Part shown: positions 1 through 7,037 of the stretch, one piece after another
How the letters are laid out: every line of letters begins with the position of its first letter
How positions within the stretch are numbered: the stretch's first letter is position 1
From: Nocardioides sp.
GTDB lineage: Bacteria; Actinomycetota; Actinomycetes; Propionibacteriales; Nocardioidaceae
Direction of reading: 5' to 3'
Length of the DNA stretch: 35,209 nt
Assembly (NCBI GenBank): GCA_025965335.1
Contig: JAOPXC010000153.1
Coordinates: 1-35,209 of the forward strand
Made by a program: the position numbers and the translations under genes
Notes under the pieces: generated by a model
What the model was told of the DNA's origin: nothing
Seen by the model: the letters and a program-made list of their open reading frames with translations, nothing else
Database searches by the model: none

Positions 1-1731
1 GGCGCCGCCGCGCCCGTCGTCGCGGACACCGACCCGCAGGACCCCTTCGCCGATGGCCGCCTGGACGTAGATGACCGTGGCATGCGCGTGCTTCACCGTG
101 TTGGTGAGCGCCTCGGAGACCACGTAGTAGGCGGCGAGCTCGATAGGCTCGGGCAGTCGCCCCTCGACGTCGACCTCGAGGCGCACGGGCACTGCGGAGC
201 GGCGGGCCAGCGTCTTCAGCGCCGGACGCAGGCCGCCATCTGCGAGGGCTGCGGGGTGCAGGCCGCGGGCGAGCTCGCGCAGCTCGTCGACCACGCTGAT
301 CAGCTCGGCGGCGACCCCGTCCAGTTGCGCGCTCAGGCCGTCGGCGTCGGGTGGTACTGCCGCCTGAACGGTGCTCCGCAGGTGCAGGGCGAGGGAGACC
401 AGGCGTTGTTGGGCGGCGTCGTGCAGGTCGCGTTCGATGCGGCGGCGGGTGGCATCGGCGGCGGCCACGATGCGTGCGCGCGACGCGGTCAGCGCGGACT
501 GGGCCTCGGTGTTGGCGAGGGCGGTGGCGACCAGCTCGGTGAAGGCGGCCAGCCTGGCCTCGGTGTCCGCCGGAAGCGATGCCTGGTGGGCGGACAGGAC
601 GCCCATGACGCCCCAGAGTCGGCCCTCCACGCTGATCGGCGCGCCGACCGACGAGTGGATGCCCCGCTCGTGGGCGGCGTCGGCGACCGTGCCCGAGGCG
701 TCGGCGTAGTCCATCCGTGCCGGCCGACCCGTCTCGAACACCTGCGTGGGCGTGTTCCACCCCCCGAGTTCCATCCGATTGCCGACCGGAAAAGGGACCG
801 CGGCACCCGTCTCGGACCACGCGCCGACGACCGTGGCCGAGCCGTCCGCGTCGTAGCGGGCCATGGTCGCATGGTCGGCGGAGAGCACCCGCCCGACCTC
901 GGCGATGACCGCGGCGAACACAACCTCCGGCGCCGCGCCCCGAGCGACCAGCGTCGCCACCCGCCGCAGCGCGGCCTGCTCCTCAGCGAAAACCCGCAGC
1001 TCCAGGCGGGCCTGCGCGTTCGCGATTGCGGTGGCGACGAGGTCGGTGAACCTCCCGATCTGTGACTCCGTGCTCGCAGGGAAGGGCTCATCGCGCGTCG
1101 TCGAGGCGGCGATCACCCCCCACAGGTGCCCGGCCACCAGGATCGGACAGCCGACCGAGGAGCGGATACCCAGCTCGTGCGCCTCCCGAGCGATGTCGCC
1201 CGTGGCGCCCGCGAAGCTCTCGACCCGGACCGGAGCCTCGGTCCGCCGGACGTCGCGTGCGACGCTCCGCCCATCAAGGTGGAACCGCGTGCCGACGGCC
1301 AGCTGGTCCGGCACCCTGGCCCACGCGGCGACGCCGGTCACGGTGCCGTCCTCCTCGTAACGCTCCATGCGCGCGAGATCGGCGTCGCAGAGCAGGCCAA
1401 CCTCTTGGGTGACGGCCTCGAAGACCGCCGATGCCGGGACCGACTGGGAGACCAGTGTCGCGACCCGCCGCAAGGCCGACTGCTCCTCCGTAAGGCGCCG
1501 CAACTGCAGCACCGCCCGCCGCGACCGCGCACCCAGCACTGCCACGACAACCGCCGTCACCAGGAACACACCGAGCGCCACCACGTTCCGCGGGTCGGCA
1601 ACTCCGGACCCGATTGGTGGGAGAAGGAAAGCGAGGGCCACTACCCCGGTCACGGCGACCAGCAGCGCCACGCTGGCGAGCAGCCCGCTCATCAAGCGCG
1701 TGATGTGCGGACCCAACCGGCGTCCTGCCAT
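1..1731 (-). CDS. GAF-domain sensor histidine kinase (C-terminus beyond the window)
   Basis: Sensor kinase of the HisKA_3 (NarL/DevS-like) class; 577 codons are visible and the 3' end lies off the left edge. Two hydrophobic segments near residues 14-37 and 47-66 are followed by two tandem GAF domains (about 85-230 and 250-400). Next is a dimerisation/phospho-acceptor helix with the H-box ERDLHDAAQQRLV, phospho-accepting His about 437. The HATPase domain shows the N-box region (YYVVSEALTNTVKHA) and the start of the G-box (RDDGRGGA) at the window edge. The ATG at 1731 is chosen because AAGGGAG lies 9 bases upstream; another ATG at 1738 is out of frame. No response regulator is visible nearby. 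It resembles the kinase at 32956-34458 from the GAF domain onward, so the two are probably paralogues. The ligand of the GAF domains is unknown. Confidence 0.93.
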   Translation of the reverse strand, partial: MAGRRLGPHITRLMSGLLASVALLVAVTGVVALAFLLPPIGSGVADPRNVVALGVFLVTAVVVAVLGARSRRAVLQLRRLTEEQSALRRVATLVSQSVPASAVFEAVTQEVGLLCDADLARMERYEEDGTVTGVAAWARVPDQLAVGTRFHLDGRSVARDVRRTEAPVRVESFAGATGDIAREAHELGIRSSVGCPILVAGHLWGVIAASTTRDEPFPASTESQIGRFTDLVATAIANAQARLELRVFAEEQAALRRVATLVARGAAPEVVFAAVIAEVGRVLSADHATMARYDADGSATVVGAWSETGAAVPFPVGNRMELGGWNTPTQVFETGRPARMDYADASGTVADAAHERGIHSSVGAPISVEGRLWGVMGVLSAHQASLPADTEARLAAFTELVATALANTEAQSALTASRARIVAAADATRRRIERDLHDAAQQRLVSLALHLRSTVQAAVPPDADGLSAQLDGVAAELISVVDELRELARGLHPAALADGGLRPALKTLARRSAVPVRLEVDVEGRLPEPIELAAYYVVSEALTNTVKHAHATVIYVQAAIGEGVLRVGVRDDGRGGA

Positions 1732-1974
1732 CTCTCATCGCTCCCTTCACCGCACGCTAACGGATGTGGGTGCTGCTGGCGACGTCCTCACCGGCCTCGG
1801 CGCAACCGACGTGGGCTCGCGGTCCTGCCCGTCGTACTTGCTGGGCTCACGACCGTCGCATCCGCGCCCGCCCGGCCGAGCACGCCAGGGCCGGGCCGGC
1901 CGGCGCCTGGGTGCGGTCGTCCATCACGTCGTAGCCACCGGGGTGCTGCGCCGGATCAAAGGGAGCTCAAGCGT

Positions 1975-2003
1975 GCCGTGCCGCGAGCCATGGCTGGCAC
2001 GGC
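1975..2003 (-). terminator. Hairpin after the oxidoreductase operon
   Basis: Perfect 8-bp arms (GCCGTGCC and GGCACGGC) with a 13-base loop, starting 7 bases past the stop codon at 2010 of the leftward operon. No T-tract follows, as is common in high-GC actinobacteria. The remaining spacer up to the kinase start at 1731 holds nothing else I can recognise. Confidence 0.5.
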
Positions 2004-2009
2004 CTCGCC

Positions 2010-2489
2010 TCAGGGAACGTCGATGAGGGGCGGGCTGGCCCAGGTGCCGTAGCCCTGACCCTTGGCTCCGGGCGGGTTGGCGCCGATCGTGGGCCACAGC
2101 AGCCCCTCGGTGTACGACGCGGGGGAGACCACGTGGGTGACGTCCGGCTCGCGCGTGGCGTGGGCGTCGCGCCACTCCTGGGGGAGCTGGTACCACGTGC
2201 CCACGAACCACATCTTGATCACGTTGCGGGCCACCGGCCCGAGCTTGTCGTCGCTGAGGATCCCTGCACGCAGGCCACGGTCGAGGGCTTCCTCGTTGTC
2301 CGCCGCCTTGTCATGGACCGCCGCCGAGGTGGTCAGCAGTTGGTCGAGCACGTCGTCGCCGACGGCGCCGCGGGTCGTCGCGAGGTAGGGCTCGGCCTGG
2401 CCGGTGCCGAGCAGCCGGAACTGCGAGTATCCGGTGAGGGTCGCGGAGAGGGTCAGGAACGCCGCCAGGACGTCGTTGTCGTCGGCCAT
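2010..2489 (-). CDS. Small subunit of FAD-dependent sugar dehydrogenase (FAD-SLDH family)
   Basis: Protein of 159 residues resembling the small subunit of membrane-bound sorbitol/fructose-type dehydrogenases (FAD-SLDH family). The family C-terminus is recognisable: ASYTEGLLWPTIGANPPGAK, then GYGTWASPP. The WFVGTWYQLP segment matches the conserved W-x-G-x-W-Y region. Such subunits normally support the flavoprotein large subunit and often carry a twin-arginine signal that exports the complex. Here the protein starts MADDNDVLAAFLTLSATLTG, with no RR motif and no signal peptide, so the complex is probably cytoplasmic. It is the last gene of the operon, starting 2 bases after the stop of the ferritin-like gene, so translation is probably coupled. 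No cytochrome c subunit gene is present. Confidence 0.8.
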   Translation of the reverse strand: MADDNDVLAAFLTLSATLTGYSQFRLLGTGQAEPYLATTRGAVGDDVLDQLLTTSAAVHDKAADNEEALDRGLRAGILSDDKLGPVARNVIKMWFVGTWYQLPQEWRDAHATREPDVTHVVSPASYTEGLLWPTIGANPPGAKGQGYGTWASPPLIDVP

Positions 2490-2491
2490 GA

Positions 2492-3559
2492 TCAGGACAC
2501 CTCCACGGGTGCGAGCCCCCGGAAGACCGGGGCCGCGTTCACGCCGGCCGCGCCGGGCATCGGGTTGCGGATGATCTGGGAGGCGAGCTCCTTGATCCGG
2601 AACATGTCGCCGACCGCCGGCAGCAGCAGGTCGGGGCGGCCGCTGAAGGCCTCGGTGAGCCGGGTGAGGAACTCGCCGTACGTCGCGCTGTAGGCGAACA
2701 CGGCGTCGCGCAGCTCGCCCGGCTCGCGGTAGTCGTCGAGCTGCGCGTCCGCCTTGACCGGGTAGACCGCTTCCCAGTCCACCTCGAACGGCGGCCCGGT
2801 CGGGGTGCCGCCCTGGTCGCCGGGCTGGTAGTAACGCCCGAGGAGCAGCTGCTGGAACCGGTAGTAGTGCGCCAGCTCGCCCTCCTCGTCGTAGATCGTG
2901 CCGCCGAGGCCCTCGCCCTGCTCGCTGATCACCCGCATCGCGGCGGCCGCCGACGCGCCGTCGGTGACCTCCACGATCGCGCCGCCGCCGGAGTAGTAGT
3001 ACGCCGCGCCGACCTGGCGCGCCGGATCGCCGCAGAACAGGTCGTCCCCCATCTCGTCGTACAGGCGTTGCAGGCCTTCACCGACCTCGGCGTAGAACTC
3101 CCCGATGCTGTAGAAGTGCAGGTCGTCCTCGTGGGCGTCGACACCGGGCAGCAGGGCGCGGGACGAGCGTTCCCGCGCCACGAAGCGGCCGTCGCCCTCC
3201 GCCAGCGCCGGGCGCTCGATCTTGAGGAACGTCTCGATCGTGTCGCGTGAGAACGCGCGGGTGCCGACCTCGAAGTCGGTCTCGCCGTCGGGCAGGTGGG
3301 CGGGGTACGTCGGCACGAACCCCTCAGCGGTCAGGTCGGGCGTGCCGCCCACGGCGTTGAGCAGGTTCGCCGCCAGCGTCAGGTGGAGCATCTCCTCGAC
3401 CGCGACGACCCGGATCACGCGGTAGGCGTCCGCATTCGTCGTCGGGTGCATGGAGTAGAGGGCCGTGAGGTAGGGCGGGATCGTCGCGTGCTCCAGTTGC
3501 ATCGCGATGTGCAGGTAGGCGTGGAGGTCCTCGACGGTGGTGATGCGGCGCAGGGTCAT
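2492..3559 (-). CDS. Ferritin-like di-iron protein (VioB/RebD dimer-synthase-like domain)
   Basis: Protein of 355 residues with a ferritin-like four-helix domain of the type also found in the iminophenyl-pyruvate dimer synthases of violacein and rebeccamycin synthesis. The pattern for two metals is visible: Glu23 (QLEHATIPPYL), Glu56-x-x-His59 (VEEMLHL), Glu154 (IGEFY) and Glu228-x-x-His231 (ELAHYYRF). The opening MTLRRITTVEDLHAYLHIAM is typical of the stand-alone bacterial members, whose activity is mostly unknown. It lies between the GMC flavoprotein gene (3-base gap) and the small-subunit gene (2-base gap), so all three are probably made together. Possible roles are an oxygen-using partner, electron acceptor or protective peroxidase for the dehydrogenase; these are inferences. 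No tryptophan-derived pigment genes are nearby, so a violacein-type role is unlikely. Confidence 0.82.
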   Translation of the reverse strand: MTLRRITTVEDLHAYLHIAMQLEHATIPPYLTALYSMHPTTNADAYRVIRVVAVEEMLHLTLAANLLNAVGGTPDLTAEGFVPTYPAHLPDGETDFEVGTRAFSRDTIETFLKIERPALAEGDGRFVARERSSRALLPGVDAHEDDLHFYSIGEFYAEVGEGLQRLYDEMGDDLFCGDPARQVGAAYYYSGGGAIVEVTDGASAAAAMRVISEQGEGLGGTIYDEEGELAHYYRFQQLLLGRYYQPGDQGGTPTGPPFEVDWEAVYPVKADAQLDDYREPGELRDAVFAYSATYGEFLTRLTEAFSGRPDLLLPAVGDMFRIKELASQIIRNPMPGAAGVNAAPVFRGLAPVEVS

Positions 3560-3562
3560 CTG

Positions 3563-5419
3563 TCATCCCCCGATGGTGACGGTCGGACGGGTGGTCAGCT
3601 CGGTGGCGATGTGCTCGGCGGTCATGAACGACATGGCCGCCAGCGTGAGCGTGGTGTTGGAGGTGCCGATGCTCGGCATGCTCCCGGGCCCCACGAGGTA
3701 GAGGTTCGGGTGGTCCCAGGACCGCTGGTGGACGTCGACCACCGAGTCGTGGCTCGACTCGCCCATGATGTGCGTGCCCGCCCAGTGGTTGCCGCCCCGG
3801 ATGATGTAGCCCTCGCCCTGGTGGCCGACGTAGCCGGTGTCGAGCGGGTCGTAGCTGGTCCTGTCCTCGGCACCCAGCCGCTGGAAGATCCGCCGGGAGA
3901 CGCGCCGCGCGGCCGCGACGCCGTCCATGGTGTACTCCGGCAGGGAGTACGACAACACCGGGCGCAGGTTGCCGAGGGCGTCAATGTAGCGGCCGTCGAC
4001 GGTGATCCGGTTGCTCGGCTCGGGCATCAGCTCGACCATGAACGACAGCATCAGCTGGCGCGAGATCCGGTCCACCAGTCCGCGCCTCACCGCGGCGCCG
4101 TACGCGTTCGCGTCGTCGACCAGCGCGATCAGGTCGGTGTAGGGCGAGCCCGTGGGCCAGGCCCAGCCGTCGTTGTGGATGCTCACCCGCATCGCGGCGT
4201 GGCGGCGGCGGAACTCCCCGGCGCGGAGGTCCTCGATCCCCGAGGTGCACTGCGACCCGCGCATGGTCCCGGCGATCTCGGGCATCAGCGCCCAGGTGAG
4301 CAGGTAGGCGTGGTCCATCAGGTTCCGCCCGACCAGGCCGTTGCTGCCCGGCAGCCCCGAGGCCAGCATCAGCCGGGCGTTCTCGACCGGGTTGGCGGCG
4401 AGCACGTACATCCGGGCCCGCAGCGACCCGGTGACGTGCTCGGGCGAGGTCGTCGAGCCGTAGGCCTGGTAGTCGATGTGGCTGATCTGGCCGTCCTCAC
4501 CGACGTGGACCCGGGAGGCGATCGTCTGGGTCAGGATGTCCACCCGGCCGGTCTGCAGGCTCGCGGCGAGCGTCTTGCGGGCGTTGTACTTGGCCTGAAC
4601 CGGGCACAGTGGCACGCAGTTGATGTTGCCCTGGCAGCGGCCGCCCTCGTCGACCTGGTGCGTGCTCACGGCACCGACCGGGACGTAGCCCTTCCCGCCG
4701 TCGTAGGCCGGGTTGGGGACGCCGTTCCGGGCCTGCGCCGTCGGCCGGACCGACAGCGTGCACGTGGTGTCCTCGAGCCGGATCTCGGTGCCGTCGAGGT
4801 CCCGCGCGACCAGCTGGTCCAGGTAGGACTTCGGCAGGCCGTGCATCGGGAACTCGTAGTCCGGCGGGAAGGTGATGCCGTAGAACGTCTGGTCCGCCAC
4901 GTCCGCGGACACCCCGAGCTCGAACTCGGCCTTGCGGTAGTACGGCTCGAGGTCGTCGTAGCCGATCGGCCAGTCCCGGCCCTGGCCGAACCGGCTGCGC
5001 ATCTGGAAGTCCTCGGGGAGCATGCGCAGCGCCTTGCCCTCCCAGTGCATCGTCGTGCCGCCGAGCACCCGCGTGTAGGTGCTGTCCATCTCGTAGGGGC
5101 CGTTCTGGATCAGGTAACCCGTGGAGTCGGGGTGGCCCGGCTGGAGGCGTCGGACGTCGGGGGAGCGCGGCATCGGCGCGTTCGGGTTGACCTCGTACGC
5201 CGCGTTGTTGTCCTTGGCGGCCGCGCCGTAGAACCGGGTCAGGTAGGTCTCGTAGTCGGCCACCGAGAGCTCCTCGCCCGGCCCGGCCTCGACGACGAGC
5301 ACCCGCAGGCCCCGCTCCGCGAGCGATCTGGCGACGATGGCGCCGCTGACACCGGAGCCGACGACGAGCGCGTCGTAGACGATGCTCGCGGCTTCCGCAT
5401 GGTCGATCTGAGCAGGCAT
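3563..5419 (-). CDS. GMC-family FAD sugar dehydrogenase, large subunit
   Basis: Flavoprotein of 618 residues in the glucose-methanol-choline family. The N-terminal FAD-binding fold is VVGSGVSGAIVARSLAERG followed by VLVVEAGPG. RVLGGTTMHWEGKA sits where pyranose oxidase has its flavin-linked His. A cysteine set, Cys262-x5-Cys268-x3-Cys272 (CQGNINCVPLC), matches the spacing of the three cysteines that hold a 3Fe-4S cluster in FAD-glucose dehydrogenase; cluster binding here is inferred. The C-terminal domain has His545 (GGNHWAGTHIMG) and Asn588 (GTSNTTLTLAA), the expected catalytic pair. It probably oxidises a sugar, glycoside or cyclitol hydroxyl; the substrate is unknown. The ATG at 5419 has GAAAGGG upstream; an in-frame extension to 5509 would overlap the promoter region and looks non-coding. 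First gene of a three-gene operon. Confidence 0.9.
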   Translation of the reverse strand: MPAQIDHAEAASIVYDALVVGSGVSGAIVARSLAERGLRVLVVEAGPGEELSVADYETYLTRFYGAAAKDNNAAYEVNPNAPMPRSPDVRRLQPGHPDSTGYLIQNGPYEMDSTYTRVLGGTTMHWEGKALRMLPEDFQMRSRFGQGRDWPIGYDDLEPYYRKAEFELGVSADVADQTFYGITFPPDYEFPMHGLPKSYLDQLVARDLDGTEIRLEDTTCTLSVRPTAQARNGVPNPAYDGGKGYVPVGAVSTHQVDEGGRCQGNINCVPLCPVQAKYNARKTLAASLQTGRVDILTQTIASRVHVGEDGQISHIDYQAYGSTTSPEHVTGSLRARMYVLAANPVENARLMLASGLPGSNGLVGRNLMDHAYLLTWALMPEIAGTMRGSQCTSGIEDLRAGEFRRRHAAMRVSIHNDGWAWPTGSPYTDLIALVDDANAYGAAVRRGLVDRISRQLMLSFMVELMPEPSNRITVDGRYIDALGNLRPVLSYSLPEYTMDGVAAARRVSRRIFQRLGAEDRTSYDPLDTGYVGHQGEGYIIRGGNHWAGTHIMGESSHDSVVDVHQRSWDHPNLYLVGPGSMPSIGTSNTTLTLAAMSFMTAEHIATELTTRPTVTIGG

Positions 5420-5475
5420 GGTGACCCTTTCCCGGACGGGCACTGAATGAGAACTACGACGATGTCCAATACCTG

Positions 5476-5503
5476 TTGCCGGCGGACCGCGAACCCCTAC
5501 GGT
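5476..5503 (+). promoter_or_regulatory. Possible promoter of the GH13 gene
   Basis: TTGCCG at 5476-5481 and TACGGT at 5498-5503 are separated by 16 bases, fitting a vegetative actinobacterial promoter (TTGnnn, TAnnnT). The predicted start would give a leader of roughly 35 bases before the ATG at 5547. On the other strand, TTGGAC (5469-5464) and TTCAGT (5447-5442), also 16 apart, could serve the divergent GMC operon, but that -10 is weaker. Confidence 0.35.
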
Positions 5504-5546
5504 GAGCATGCTCGCATCTCGGCTGACCTCGCGTCTGGAGACTTCG

Positions 5547-7037
5547 ATGAATCCGCTGCTTTACCAGGTGAACACTCGGATGCTCCTCCACGAACGAGGC
5601 GCGGAGATCGACCGTCCGGCCACCTTCGACGACGTGCCGGACGCGTTCCTCGACGACATCGCGGCCCGCGGCTTCGACTGGGTCTGGATGCTTGGCGTCT
5701 GGCAGACCGGTGAGGCGGCCCGCGCGGTCTCCTCGGCGAACCCCGAATGGCTCGCGGAGTACCACGACGCGCTGCCCGACTTCACACCGGAGGACGTCAC
5801 GGGCTCGCCGTTCGCGATCGTCGACTACGGCGTCCACCGCGACTTCGGCGGGGACGAGGCGCTGGCCGGCCTGCGGGCGCGACTGGCCGAACGCGGGCTG
5901 AAGCTGCTGCTCGACTTCGTGCCGAACCACACCGCGATCGACCATCCCTGGCTGGTCGACGCCCCCCATCGGTACGTCGGCGGCACCGACGCGGACCTCG
6001 AGGCGCAGCCGCAGAACTACCTGCGGGTCGGTGACCACGTGGTCGCGCACGGGCGGGACCCCTATTTCGACGGGTGGCCGGACACCGCACAGCTCAACTA
6101 CCGGCACCCCGACCTCCGGGCCGCGATGAACGCCGAGCTCGCCCGGGTGGCTGCGCGGTGCGACGGGGTCCGGTGCGACATGGCGATGCTGCTGGAACCG
6201 GAGGTCTTCACCTCGACCTGGGGCGACCGGTCGGTCCCCGCCGACGGCACGCCGCCGGACGACACGGCGTTCTGGCCCGAGGCGATCGCCGCGGTGCGGG
6301 CTCAGCACCCGGGCTTCGTGCTGATGGCCGAGGTCTACTGGGACCTGGAGTGGCAGCTGCAGCAACACGGCTTCGACCACACCTACGACAAGCGACTCTA
6401 CGACCGGCTCAGCGGCGGCGCCGCGGCCGCGGTGCGCGGGCACCTGGCAGCCGATCCGGAGTTCCAGCGCCGCTCGGCCCGGTTCCTCGAGAACCACGAC
6501 GAGCCGCGCGCGGCCCACACCTTCCCGGACCCCGCCGTCCACCAGGCGGCCGCGATCGTGACGTTCCTCTGCACCGGCCTGCGGTTCCTCCACGAGGGCC
6601 AGTTGGTCGGGCGCCGGGTCAAGGCGCCCCTCCACCTCCGCCGGCGTCCCGACGAGCCGGCCGACCCGGTGGTGGTCGCGTTCTACGACCGGCTCCTCGG
6701 GGTGCTGGCCGACCCGGTTCTGCGCGAGGGCCACTGGCAGCTCCTCCAGGCCGTGCCGGCGTGGGACGGCAACCCCACGCACGACGGGTACGTCGTGGCC
6801 GGCTGGTCGCCCGGCGACGACGCGCCGCTGCGCTGGCTGGTGGCGGTCAACCTGACCGACCAGAGGGCCCAGTGCCGGGTCGTCCTCGCCACCGTCCTCC
6901 CGGCGGGCGAGGCCGTGCGCCTGGTCGACCGGATGCACGACGGGACCGAGTACGTCCGCGACGTCGCCGACACCGCCACGAACGGTCTCTTCCTCGACCT
7001 CGGACCACACGGCTACAACGTCTTCGAGATCAGCTGA
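5547..7037 (+). CDS. GH13 alpha-amylase-family glycosidase
   Basis: Protein of 496 residues with an alpha-amylase-type barrel. The four family regions are present: DFVPNH (region I), GVRCDMAML with nucleophile Asp211, LMAEVYW with acid/base Glu262, and FLENHDE with Asp318. The start MNPLLYQVNTRMLL is typical of family members that act inside the cell on alpha-glucosides. No signal peptide is seen. The ATG at 5547 is preferred because GGAG lies 7 bases upstream and the protein begins at the family start; a start at 5502 would add 15 residues of unlikely composition. The exact substrate (trehalose, sucrose, maltose-like or a glucosyl conjugate) cannot be told. The gene is divergent from the GMC operon, and its stop overlaps the stop of the convergent GH63-like gene by 8 bases. 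Confidence 0.9.
   Translation: MNPLLYQVNTRMLLHERGAEIDRPATFDDVPDAFLDDIAARGFDWVWMLGVWQTGEAARAVSSANPEWLAEYHDALPDFTPEDVTGSPFAIVDYGVHRDFGGDEALAGLRARLAERGLKLLLDFVPNHTAIDHPWLVDAPHRYVGGTDADLEAQPQNYLRVGDHVVAHGRDPYFDGWPDTAQLNYRHPDLRAAMNAELARVAARCDGVRCDMAMLLEPEVFTSTWGDRSVPADGTPPDDTAFWPEAIAAVRAQHPGFVLMAEVYWDLEWQLQQHGFDHTYDKRLYDRLSGGAAAAVRGHLAADPEFQRRSARFLENHDEPRAAHTFPDPAVHQAAAIVTFLCTGLRFLHEGQLVGRRVKAPLHLRRRPDEPADPVVVAFYDRLLGVLADPVLREGHWQLLQAVPAWDGNPTHDGYVVAGWSPGDDAPLRWLVAVNLTDQRAQCRVVLATVLPAGEAVRLVDRMHDGTEYVRDVADTATNGLFLDLGPHGYNVFEIS

Noticed and set aside
3296-5446. A long open frame on the + strand opposite the GMC and ferritin-like genes
   Set aside because: The translation is rich in Arg, Gly, Val and His with no domain, and the opposite strand holds clear family motifs in the right order.
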